Positions 1 through 8,190 of a DNA stretch of 12,063 nt are shown here, piece after piece. A model generated the notes under the pieces. It ran no database searches and was not told the origin of the DNA. It saw only the letters and a list, made by a program, of their open reading frames with translations. The DNA comes from Haplosporangium gracile. Taxonomy: Eukaryota > Mortierellomycota > Mortierellomycetes > Mortierellales > Mortierellaceae. The position numbers and the translations under genes are program-made. Location: positions 1-12,063 of the forward strand of contig JAAAUF010001112.1 of NCBI GenBank assembly GCA_015499985.1. Reading direction: 5' to 3'. The number at the start of each line of letters is the position of its first letter. Positions within the stretch are counted from its first letter, which is position 1.

Positions 1-121
1 CGGTGGACGCGGTGGTTCTTCAAGAGGTGGTGGCGGTGGAGGACGTGGTGGCGGTGGAGGACGTGGTGGCGGTGGAGGAGGACGCGGTGGTGGCCGTGGT
101 GGTCGCGGTGGAAGACGCTAA
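1..121 (+). CDS. 3' end of an RGG/GAR-tail RNA-binding protein (partial)
   Basis: The frame that starts at base 2 reads 39 codons of almost only Gly and Arg (two Ser near the start) and stops at TAA 119-121. The tail is built of GGGGGR-type units, coded by a loose 18-nt tandem repeat (about 29-85), and ends in RGG/RGGRR-like residues. Glycine-arginine-rich tails like this bind RNA and are usually methylated on arginine; they occur at the C terminus of the H/ACA snoRNP protein Gar1 and also on Sm/LSm proteins and other nucleolar or hnRNP-type proteins. Gar1 would fit a C-terminal position, but the folded domain lies outside the window, so the family cannot be fixed. The other plus-strand frame through here, rich in Val, Glu, Asp and Ala, is a shadow with no Gly/Arg logic. 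The gene converges on the RanBP1 gene. Confidence 0.7.
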   Translation, partial: GGRGGSSRGGGGGGRGGGGGRGGGGGGRGGGRGGRGGRR

Positions 122-391
122 ACTTCATTCATTTTTCTTTCCATTATCTTCATTCCCACTTTACCTTTCATTTCACATTTACATTCCCTGCATAAACGAA
201 ATACATTTAGACTCCATATCAAGGACTGTCGCATGGTTGCGGATCACATCATTGAAAAAAAGGTTCAGAGACTTTATTTGTGATAACTTTTAAAGATGGG
301 TCAAAGGGGAAAGGGAGTAAAAGGGAGTGAAAAGAGCAAACAGTGAAAGAAAGAAACGGGATGGAATAGGTGAAGTATCGAGGTGAAGAGT
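122..391. other. Convergent intergenic region with 3' UTRs
   Basis: This 270-nt stretch lies between the stop of the plus-strand RGG gene and the stop of the minus-strand RanBP1 gene, so it should hold both 3' untranslated regions. The plus strand is T/C-rich at 126-175 and purine-rich at 297-360. An AATAAA hexamer on the minus strand at 278-273 is a candidate polyadenylation signal for the RanBP1 gene, about 114 nt past its stop. I see no gene here. Confidence 0.5.
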
Positions 392-2226
392 TTAAGCAGA
401 CTCCTCCTTCTTCTCCTCATCCTTCTTCTCCTCCTTGGCGTCCTCCTTCTTCTCCTCCTTGGCGTCCTCCTTCTTCTCTTCCTCATCCTTCTTCTCCTCC
501 TTGGTATCCTCCTTCTTCTCCTCCTTGTCCTCAGCAGCAGACTTCAACTCAATGTTGTTCTTCTGGGCCTTCTCAAACTCCTCCTTGAAGAGAGCAGCAT
601 TATCGGAGTTGGCGAGGCGGATGGCCAAGGTCTGGGGTCCTGTGCACTCATCCGAGCTATCGGCAGTGACGTTCCAGACCCACGAGCGGTCAGATCCAAC
701 GTTGGGGGTCAAGGTCATATCAGCGGTGACTATTGTTTGTCATTGATCAAAGACAAGGAACAGGGGTTAGAGGTCGGTTGTGATTTAGTGGCTTCCCTAT
801 TTCGGCAGGGAATTATCCCCATTGGCGAACTGGTCACAGATTTAGAAAAAAAAATGTCCATGTGTAGCGATCAATTTACCGTAGTGGTTGGCGCAGATCT
901 TGTGGGTCTGGTCGCGACGCATCAAGAGACGGATCTTCTTGGTCTCCTTGTGCTGCATCAAGCGGACATCTCCAGTACCGCGCTCCTTCCACTCGTTGGA
1001 CTCCTTGACGAAGCGGAAAAGCTTGGCGCGCCTAGTTAGTAGAGAATATGAAAGATAAAGTTAGTCATCGCATTGGTAAATAAAGATCACAAGCTCGGTG
1101 GTGATGATGTCCTGTCCAGTATTATCCGCTTGCGGACGTCAGTCCATTCACGTCGAACAAAATGATTCATAGTTGATATAGCCCTGCGTCAACTTACATC
1201 TTGAAGACAGAGTCCTCCTCCTCCTCGTGGGTCTTGACCTGGACGGCCTCGAGCTTGACAATGGGCTCGAAGTGAACTTCAGTCTCCTCCTCCTATTAAC
1301 CACAACAAAACAAAAGAGATGAAAATATATATCGGTTGTTAGTCAGCTGTTCGTTGAAAAAAAAAGAATTTGTGAGAGCCTTTTTTAGCCAAAAAAAGTA
1401 ATAGAGTCAAAAAAAAAAAAAAGGCAAAAGTAAACGTATGTCCAGCAGGTTGAAGGGGAGCTGCCATGTTAAGAAGTACGCCTGGTCCTTGGATAGTTGC
1501 CAAAACAGTAGGAAAGAGAGAGTGAAAAGTTGAACACCATGCTCTTCCTCCCTCCTATTTTGTCCACGCGTTCACCATACATATCTCCATCTTCCTCCCC
1601 CTGAAAAAAATACGACCACTGTCTCCAAAAAAGTCTCCCCTTGAATTCAAAGAAAAAGTGTGGAAATAAGGAAGTAAAAAGAAAGGAATAGAACAAAAAA
1701 CAAGGTAATCCTGGAGGCGGAGTTCTTTCCGCCCACAAAGAAAGCCAAAAAAAAAAAGAGACGGCAACGAGCGTCAGCGCCTCCAAAAAAAAGACCACTC
1801 TCCAGTCCTAGAAAAAAGTTCTCCGTGATCTCGAGTCTCCCTCGAGCTCGGTCCAATGAAAAGGGTTGCCCTGGAAAGTCGTCCTTTGTTTCCAACAGTT
1901 GAAGTAGACTAAAGTCGTCGATGCTGTCCCATTGGTGAAAAAGTAACTGGCATGACTATCCTGTCCATTCAGGTCGAGTTTCTCTGTTCTTCTGAAAAAG
2001 GGCGGTTGTCCAGCTGACTTCAGGAGTTCCTGGATTGGTATGTTGCTGGCTCTGCGTTCCAAGCTTGAGGCACAGGCGAGTTGACCCAGGTAAAAGAGAA
2101 AAAAGTTCTAAAAAGTACAACCCTTTTCCTCCACACATGCGTAGCAAGATAAAAACGCAAAAAGCGACAGAAAAAGTATGTGAAGGGGATCATTACCACA
2201 GCGACGGTATCGTGGTTGTCAGACAT
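392..2226 (-). CDS. YRB1: Ran-binding protein 1 (RanBP1/Yrb1), four exons, complete
   Basis: RanBP1 binds RanGTP and, together with RanGAP, speeds its GTP hydrolysis when export complexes reach the cytoplasm; it is a core factor of nuclear transport. Proposed exons are 2226-2197, 1292-1198, 1031-880 and 729-392 (615 nt, 204 aa), all GT-AG and in phase. The length matches yeast Yrb1 and human RanBP1 (both about 201 aa). Residues 1-15 are a short acidic leader. The Ran-binding domain runs from about 16 to 150 and shows the family landmarks: FEPIV, FKMRAKLFRF, the [13 protein letters not shown] core (around 55-67), HKICANHY and SWVWN with Trp109 and Trp111. From about 157 to the end the tail is a Lys/Glu/Asp repeat. 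Branch-site matches TGACTAAC lie upstream of the acceptors of intron 1 (1345-1338) and intron 2 (1067-1060). The first exon codes only ten residues and is the least certain part, because intron 1 is about 900 nt long. Confidence 0.9.
400..535 (-). repeat. 24-nt tandem repeat coding the Lys/Glu tail of RanBP1
   Basis: On the plus strand, a CT-rich unit of about 24 nt (ending in ccttggcgtc) recurs at 24-nt spacing, with two near-perfect copies at about 421-471 and diverged copies on to 535. On the coding strand the unit reads EEKKEDAK, so copy-number changes stay in frame and lengthen or shorten the tail without touching the Ran-binding domain. Confidence 0.75.
1293..2196 (-). other. Long first intron of the RanBP1 gene (904 nt)
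   Basis: The stretch starts with donor GTAATG right after the tenth codon and ends with acceptor TTAATAG at 1299-1293. A good branch site, TGACTAAC, sits at 1345-1338. Its sense (minus) strand is full of T runs (plus-strand A runs at 1389-1423 and around 1745-1795), as expected of intron or untranslated sequence. Open frames of 60-110 codons exist on the minus strand (for example 2062-1808), but none has a domain or composition I recognise. It is six or more times longer than most other introns here, so an extra or alternative 5' exon is possible. Confidence 0.55.
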
Positions 2227-2741
2227 GGCGTATAAAGTGTGTGTTGTTAATGTAAAAAAGATGTGATGGAAAAAAATAAAAAAAAGTCCACGCTCTTCTT
2301 TTCTTCTTCTCTAGTTGTATTTGCACCGCAACAGCTACGATTCAAAATGCTTCGATTGCGTCATTAGGATGCTTTCGTTAAAGAGCCCTTAACCGCTTAA
2401 AAAAAGGATCGCATTGACGCAACCAGGAACCAGCTCACTCTCCCTATCAAGGGTAGAGGGAGAATAGCCAGAGCTTTGAGAGAAAAAAGTTACCCAGACT
2501 CACGTTCTGCAGGTCAAATCCCGATGACTATTGGGTGAATTGAACAATAAAAGTGTCCTCATATCCGCAACAATTTCCAACTGTAACTGCGACAACTCTA
2601 TCGTAAAAGAGTATCGATAATGACTGATATTATTTTTTAAGCAAGAAAAGACGAAAAAAATGTGCTCACTGATGTTACATAGGTTGAATGCTGAAATGTT
2701 GCTTCCTGGAAAAAAAAATCGTGCCCCACCTCCTCAAAATT
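2227..2741. other. Intergenic region: RanBP1 promoter and deaminase 3' flank
   Basis: These 515 nt separate the RanBP1 start from the stop of the next minus-strand gene. The part near 2250-2320 is rich in A runs on the plus strand. No open frame here looks coding. Between 2439 and 2640 there are several short inverted repeats on the plus strand: TCTCCCT/AGGGAGA (2439-2445 with 2457-2463), CAGA/TCTG around a 7-nt loop (2495-2509), CCCGAT/ATTGGG (2520-2535) and an A/T hairpin followed by a T6 run near 2634. No known RNA family could be recognised, so this is described, not named. Confidence 0.4.
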
Positions 2742-3848
2742 CTAAAGATCCAAGACATGCCGGTTGGGTGCAAGACACTCGTCCTCCAAGCCCGGAATAT
2801 GAATCACCTCAATCCCTTTCTCGACCATATTCTCCACCCCGACCACCGTCTTTACAAAATGGTCGGGTTCTCGTACTCCTACATAGACCTGTCGGATCCC
2901 CGATGCAATCAGTCGGTCCGAACACGATCTGTTCCCGGACAGGCGTGTACTACATGGTTCCATCGTGCTGTACATAATCCATTTCTTCCTCGACTTGAGC
3001 TTGCGGCCGCTCTTATTGCTGTTCTTGTTCCCAGTGTTGTTATTGTTGTTGCATTGCCCACCCCCGCATCCATCATTACCTCCTGCTGCTCCTGCTCCTG
3101 CCGCCGTTCCTGCTGTCAATGCCGCTTCAACCTCTCCGACATCCTCGTCGTCATCATCTTCAAAGTGATCATCTCTCGATCCAGTATCAGCTCCCAAAGC
3201 AGCAAGTTTCAACAAGCAACACTCCTCCGCATGAGTGTTCCCGGGAAGTTCCCGTGAATACCCCGTGACCACAACTCTGCCCTGTGATGGCACATCGTCC
3301 GCGCTATCGTTGTTGTTATTGCCAAGTCTATTATTGGTGTTGGCTTCACGTAGGGTCTCTTGGACGAGGACAGCGCCGACACAGTAGCCAGAGGGGACGG
3401 GTATTGACAGCTTTGCTTGCTCGATGGCCAGTTTCATAAAGTGAATGTGCATGGCCGCATCTAATCAGTCCGAGAAAGAGAAATGGAGAAGCAGAGAGGA
3501 AGGCAAGTGAAGAGAGAGAGTGTGTGTGTGGGAGAGAGAGGGCGTTAGAAAGGGATAAGCGAGTTCTTGTTAAGTTGAGTAAGTATGTTCTGTTTAGTTG
3601 ATCGGCTCAGGTGAAGAGACAGGTTGTTGTCGAGTGAGGGAGTGCTGTGGTGTGAATGGCAGTGAGATGGAGGAAAGAAGAGACGAAGAAGGAGAAGAAA
3701 GAGTTGTGTTGTGCTGATGGGAGAAAGAAGGAAGTGTGTGTATGTGTGTGTGTGTAGATGAGTACACTGTCGGTCTGTATGTCGTTTTTTTATTCATACC
3801 CTTATCGTGCTCGGTGAGGACGCTCATGGCCTTTGGTGGTGTCGCCAT
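2742..3848 (-). CDS. RIB2: CDA-fold zinc deaminase, RIB2/DRAP-deaminase-like, two exons
   Basis: Likely the deaminase of 2,5-diamino-6-ribitylamino-4(3H)-pyrimidinone 5'-phosphate, a riboflavin-pathway step in fungi. Exon 1 is 3848-3800 and exon 2 is 3460-2742 (768 nt, 255 aa). The donor GGTATGA and acceptor TTAG join in phase, adding MATPPKAMSVLTEHDKDAA before the MHIHFMKLAIEQA helix. The zinc/catalytic motifs are clear: GYSRELPGNTHAE (zinc His93 and catalytic Glu95) and TMEPCSTRLSGNRSC (zinc Cys186 and Cys196). The strand VYVGVREPDHFV and the motif IPGLEDEC follow, as I recall for the C-terminal deaminase part of yeast Rib2. Unlike yeast Rib2 it has no pseudouridine-synthase domain. Between the zinc motifs, about residues 100-176 form an acidic, Gly/Ala and Asn-rich insert with no stop or splice signals forcing an intron. 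Another nucleotide-deaminase subfamily is possible; the fold is near certain, the substrate is inferred. Confidence 0.72.
3461..3799 (-). other. Intron of the deaminase gene, microsatellite-rich (339 nt)
   Basis: The intron is bounded by donor GTATGA (3799 downward) and acceptor GATTAG (ending 3461). On the plus strand it carries GA and GT simple repeats: GAGAGAG/GTGTGTGTG at about 3511-3540 and GTGTGTATGTGTGTGTGTG at about 3735-3755, with purine-rich sequence between. A minus-strand frame that reads through from exon 1 (down to 3594) is rich in Thr, His and Ser because of these repeats and is not considered coding. Confidence 0.65.
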
Positions 3849-4141
3849 ATGTTGTGCTTGGTGGGCAATTTTATGTAATGTGTGTGATGTGCATGAATGA
3901 GTTTGTGCGTTGAAAAATGAATGGGCCGTCGCTTTAAAGTGGTGTAGCGATCGATAGATTTTTGTAAGCAGAGCAGAGAAAGAAAGCGGTGGCTGCTCTT
4001 ATTTCTAATATCCAAAAAAATATGAATTTTCGGGACAAAACGTTAAAAAACGCGCCCAATTGATCAATCGCGTGGTAGCAAATTGCACTGGTTCATTTCG
4101 CATTCATTTTATCGCAAGTGTAAAAAAAATCATTGAATGAT
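3849..4141. other. Intergenic region: deaminase promoter and VPS1 3' flank
   Basis: These 293 nt lie between two minus-strand genes. On the plus strand the sequence alternates GT-rich (3849-3905) and A/T-rich (4010-4060) parts. I see no TATA-like element that I would defend and no coding frame. Confidence 0.4.
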
Positions 4142-7100
4142 TCATCCAGACACAGAACCAACAATCTCGTCGGCCTTCTGCAGGGCCTCAATCATCTTCT
4201 TGCACTCCTTGCGACGGTTCTGTGTAAACTCGCTCTCCTTCAACAGTTCATCCAGAACCTCCGTCTTGTACAGCTCCTGAAGCAGTTCCCGTTGGAGCTC
4301 CTCTTTGGCTGTGTTCACCAGGTTCAGCATAATCGCCTTGGGAACCGTGTCAACCACCGTGCGCTTCACAATGTTGAAATACGAGGAAATCAGCAGCTCT
4401 ACAAAATCATTCATTTCATTACAAAAGTATAGTTTCAGCTCGTTAGTAAGTGCCATGAACATGATGAAGCAATTGAATCCCAACTTAGCAATTCGTTAAC
4501 AAAATAATAAAAAAATAGCTTACTGATGACCTCAGTCTCGATCTGCTCGCGCTCGGACAGGTTACCAGAGGCCTTCAGAACAGCTGGTGGCTAAGCAGTA
4601 TGGCAAATGATAATCACATATTCAGTTAGTACTGACATAGTACATGAAGCGAACAAACTGGCGAATGCTACCACAGAAATAAACAGCTTACAGGCTCCAT
4701 GACACCAGCGCGCTTCTTCTTGCTTGCAAAGAAGCTGCCAAAGAAACCATTGTTTGTTGGCTCAGGCTCGAGGCTAGGAGGCAAGTTGGCCACGTTGCGG
4801 TTCTTGGGGTCGACAGGCTGAGGACTCTTGGCCTGGTTCACCCTGTCGTTGATCACTGCCATGGCTTTGTGTCCGTTCAAAAAGTCAGGGTGGCCAGTGT
4901 TGATGTAGCAGGACTCCATAGCAATCAGGTCCTGGACAAGCTTATTGGTAGGATTGAGCTGCTTGCGGAAATAGTTGAGCACGACTTGGTAGAAGCGGTC
5001 TTTGAGGTCAGGGAAGCGCTTAAAGAGCTGCTTGGACAACAATTGCGTCAAGATACGGACCATTTCTTCAAACACAATGTTGACACATCTCAAACTGGGA
5101 TCCTCCAGGCGCTTGATTTGCTGCTTGATAATAACTTCGAATGCCGTCGTTCCAACAAACAGGGCGGGAGATGACCCTGACGAGTTATAGAGAATGGTGC
5201 GAATGTCGACATCCTTGACCTGGTCAAAGGGATCCAAAGACTTGACTCCGTTGGCAAAGAGCTCGTGAAAGACAAAGCTGATACGTGCACCTCCAGACAG
5301 CTCGAACGACGTCAGATCGGTCGAGTTTCCGTCAATGATCGTCCTGAACTCGTTACAAAACTCGGTAATGATGTTTAAAACTATGCTCGCCTGACCGGCA
5401 CTGCCCTCACCCAGCATGTCACCCAATCCTGCCAACTCGACCTGATACTTGACCAATGCAGCCTGAATCTTGGCCTTGATCTCGGGTAATGTGTTCCGAA
5501 TATGGTGCATCAAAATCTGTATCAGATGCCATGTATGCCAAGGATTGTGTTAAATCGGCATGGTCGAAGTAGAGAATAGCATCATTGACATTAAAGAGTC
5601 GTTTTACTGCTTACCATGTTCAGCTTGCGAGAGAGATAGGGGGTACCACAATACTGAGCTTTGCTCTTGTATGCTGTGTGGCCCTCAAAGAACAATCTCT
5701 CGCCCTCTAACGAACGAGTAATTGGCTTCTTCGTATCGATATCGCGCTGTCCACGGTTGACTACAGGGACATAACCTAGGAAATTGCGATGCACGGAGGA
5801 TACGGCGTGAGATTCCTTTGTCTGGAACATATAGTCTTACAAACAACCGTCCTGAGTTATTGAAGGTAAACTTACCGAGACGAAGAGGAATAATACGGCC
5901 AGCCAAAATATCGACCACGTCAGTACCGGCATCCCTAGATATCGAGTAATGAAACAGAGCATATGTCAGTTTGTTGTTTGATCAAGAAATCCCGCCGGTT
6001 CCCGTTGTTCACTTGGCAATGTAGAGTATTTCCGACTTACATCAGGTCGATCTTTGTCAAAACACCGATGGTTCTCGCTCCTTCAGGGTCGACGTCTCTT
6101 GCAAGTTTGAGGCCATCCGAGTTGGCGAGATCTGTATTGGCGGCGGTGACAGCCAGAATGATTGCGTTTGGCTTGGTAATATATTTGACAATCATGTCCT
6201 TGATTTGCCTCTCGATATCCTTGGGCTGGTCTCCAACAGGCAACTAACAAGTAAGAATTAAGATTGAAAGGAAGAATACAAAATAATCAGACTCTGGACC
6301 GTGTAATTGCATGGCGTAAGTGCAGAGCTTGCCGATAGAAAAATCCCTAGTGGGTTACCCTGGTCAATCCAGGCAAGTCGACAAGCGTTAGTGTGAGAAC
6401 ATTAGGAGAATAGACACGGAGGTTGATGGGCAAGGGCGAAATTCCTATTAGAAAAAGAGTATGGGTTTCGTAAGCAACAGTGCTCAACTACACGCACAGA
6501 GGCCAACATTATTTACGAACGAGAAAGGACATGCTGACGGAGGCAAGGTGTTTACCTGCGTTCTTTCCAGTTTTCAACTCAGTATCGCGCACAATCTCCT
6601 CGCGGATCAGGTTAAAGTCGCTGTATTTGACGCCAGGCTGGTGCAGGAACTCTCCCCATTCCTCTGGTTCCTTCTTTTCGCCATTGGGTTCCTTCTTGGC
6701 ATCTATTTGGAGTAATAAGAAGACGAGGGGAGTGTGTGGATGTCAAGGCAAGACAACAACATAACGAGGATTTGATTAGAATGGAAAGATAGATGTCATT
6801 TGCGTCAGTCAACCTAGCAAAAAAAGAGTCCTTGCGGAGAGTCCACGTAGGAAAGAAGAAGAAAAGGAAAAATGCGATTGATGGACAGCAGTAAACTCTG
6901 ACTGGCAATGCCATGGTGTTCGTCGTCATAAGGTTCAGAACCAAAGGAACGTACGAAAAACAGACCGACAAAAAGACAGGAAAGACGAGTTGTATGTATA
7001 TGCACGTTTGCATGCCTAAAGCGGTATTTTTCTCTCTTTTCCCAGAAGATGAACTTTGAAAAAAGACTTGCCTGTTTCGTCGTCGCTGTCAGCTGTGGCC

Positions 7101-7550
7101 GCGGCCGAAGAAGCAGGACGATTGATCAGCTGCAAAACCTATTTTAGGGGAAAGGAGGAGATAAACGAAGGGACAACAAACAACAACGTGTCGATACCAT
7201 CGACATTGTTGGAAAAGCATAAAAAAGGGAGAGGGAGATAGAGAGAGAGGCTGTTAGTCTCCGCCCGGTCGAGAGTGTCTCCTCTCTGTCATCATTCACA
7301 TACTTTCGACCCTTTTAACAAAAATTATAAAAAATAGTAAAGAACGTACCAGGGGTCGGCGAGTGACGATGCCAGAGCCTCGAGGGAGAAAGTCGCGGCC
7401 AACGATGTTTTCGAGGACAGAGCTCTTTCCTGAGGACTGTGAGCCGATGACGACAATCTGGGGGAGGTCGACGGGGTTGTGGACGCCGACTGTTGAGAAG
7501 GCATCCTGGAGCTTGTTGATTGTCTTGATGAGGGATGCGTCCATTGCCAT
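4142..7550 (-). CDS. VPS1: Dynamin-related GTPase Vps1, ten exons, complete
   Basis: Vps1 is a dynamin superfamily GTPase that polymerises on membranes and drives fission in vacuolar and endosomal sorting and in peroxisome division. Exons: 7550-7350, 7138-7072, 6702-6556, 6444-6359, 6243-6041, 5934-5876, 5775-5615, 5516-4692, 4590-4524 and 4398-4142 (2073 nt, 690 aa; yeast Vps1 is 704). G1 GSQSSGKS is at 36-43, switch-I Thr at 63, G3 DLPG at 161-164, G4 TKID at 230-233 and the NRGQRD region at 261-266. Middle domain/stalk follows, with the Vps1-like [13 protein letters not shown]. An acidic, Lys-rich insert is near residues 80-108, also known in yeast Vps1. The C-terminal GED (about 595-690) contains [14 protein letters not shown] and RRKECKKM. 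There is no PH or proline-rich domain, which separates it from classical dynamin; the N terminus and GED fit Vps1 better than Dnm1. The start could be Met1 or Met3. Intron 2 uses a GC donor. TACTAAC marks the last intron (4448-4442). Confidence 0.93.
6703..7071 (-). other. VPS1 intron 2, probable GC-AG intron (369 nt)
   Basis: Exon 2 ends ACAG and is followed by GCAAGT, the usual context of GC-AG introns (AG|GCAAGT). The acceptor is AAATAG at 6704-6703. This pair joins phase 1 to phase 2 and rebuilds an in-frame Asp, giving the acidic stretch [15 protein letters not shown]. The nearest GT dinucleotides (GTCTTT, GTTCAT) are poor donors and give the wrong phase. At 369 nt it is the longest VPS1 intron, so a hidden exon cannot be excluded, though I found no convincing one. 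Confidence 0.7.
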
Positions 7551-8190
7551 GACTGAACAAAGAGGTATGTATATGGATGTGTGAGTGAGTGTGTGTGTGT
7601 GTGGAAGGTGGTGGCGAGTGTGAGCGGAAAGTGAGGAGAAAGAAAAGAGAAGTGGAGTTATGAGGAAAAAAAATGAAAAAAGGCGCGCGTACTCTCTCTC
7701 AAAGGATAAAAAAAATGGACAGCGTGGCGTTCCTGACTGGGTGGTGTCCCTTCTCAGTCTTCTTTTCCTTTCCTCTCCCTCACACGGACCAAGAGAGCGA
7801 CGAGGAGCTGACTTGATTCAAAACGCAGTCACTCATCCTTCTTTTTTTTTTTTTTTTGTTGCTTAAACGACCAACAATCAGGTGAAGCTTCTTTCTTTCC
7901 TTTCCTTTCCTTTCTTTTCTTTCCTCCTTTCCCTCCTTCACCCTTCCTTCATTCCTTCCCTCTCTCCTTGTTCTCCTCCTTCCGCATAACATTTACAGCC
8001 GCAGCACCCAATACCCTTTGCTTGCCTTCCTTTATTTCACCCACCGACCATAGGACTAGCCCAAGTCATTACCGAGCGTCTTCCCTCCTCACCTACTCAT
8101 ACACACGTCGCCTTTCTCTCCGCTATCTACCCTATACTTTTATGAACACGCTCTCGGTATAAACGAATCAATAAAAAACCACAGCAGCAG
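7551..8190. promoter_or_regulatory. Divergent promoter region between VPS1 and the F-box gene
   Basis: These 640 nt separate two divergent start codons and should contain both promoters and 5' UTRs. On the plus strand, in order, they contain a GT repeat (about 7580-7602), a purine-rich stretch (7620-7720), a run of 16 T (7842-7857), and an almost pure pyrimidine tract (about 7888-7982) with TTTCC repeats. A T/A-rich CTATACTTTTATG lies at about 8132-8144, some 50 nt before the F-box ATG. Pyrimidine tracts just upstream of the start are common in fungal promoters; specific factor sites are not identified. Confidence 0.55.
7888..7982 (+). repeat. Polypyrimidine (CT-rich) tract with TTTCC repeats
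   Basis: About 95 nt are composed almost entirely of C and T, interrupted by single A or G bases (for example 7940, 7951 and 7970). It includes the near-tandem motif TTTCC at 7894-7925. It lies in the 5' flank of the plus-strand F-box gene. Confidence 0.85.

Noticed and set aside
383..1039. Plus-strand 218-codon frame with long leucine runs
   Set aside because: The leucines come from the CT-rich complement of the RanBP1 Lys/Glu tail, and the frame crosses RanBP1 exons and an intron on the other strand.
1808..2062. Minus-strand 84-codon frame inside RanBP1 intron 1 as a possible exon
   Set aside because: It has no similarity I recognise to the RanBP1 N terminus, and the flanking exons already join in phase without it. 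It stays possible only as an alternative 5' exon.
2491..2536. tRNA-like element with a 7-nt loop CTCACGT, which would read as a Val CAC anticodon
   Set aside because: There is no acceptor stem, no D arm and no proper T arm; the T-stem positions do not pair. The hairpin is recorded but not called a tRNA.
2660..3257. Plus-strand open frames of 105 and 189 codons opposite the deaminase gene
   Set aside because: They lie antisense to a clear zinc-deaminase coding exon, show no domain, and are explained by the composition of the real gene.
3511..3755. GA/GT repeats as a possible mobile-element or CRISPR-like array
   Set aside because: These are simple microsatellites within an intron, with no spacers, inverted repeats or target-site duplications.
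6612..7013. Minus-strand 133-codon frame within VPS1 intron 2
   Set aside because: It overlaps exon 3 of VPS1 in the wrong frame and has no recognisable domain; the VPS1 protein is continuous without it.
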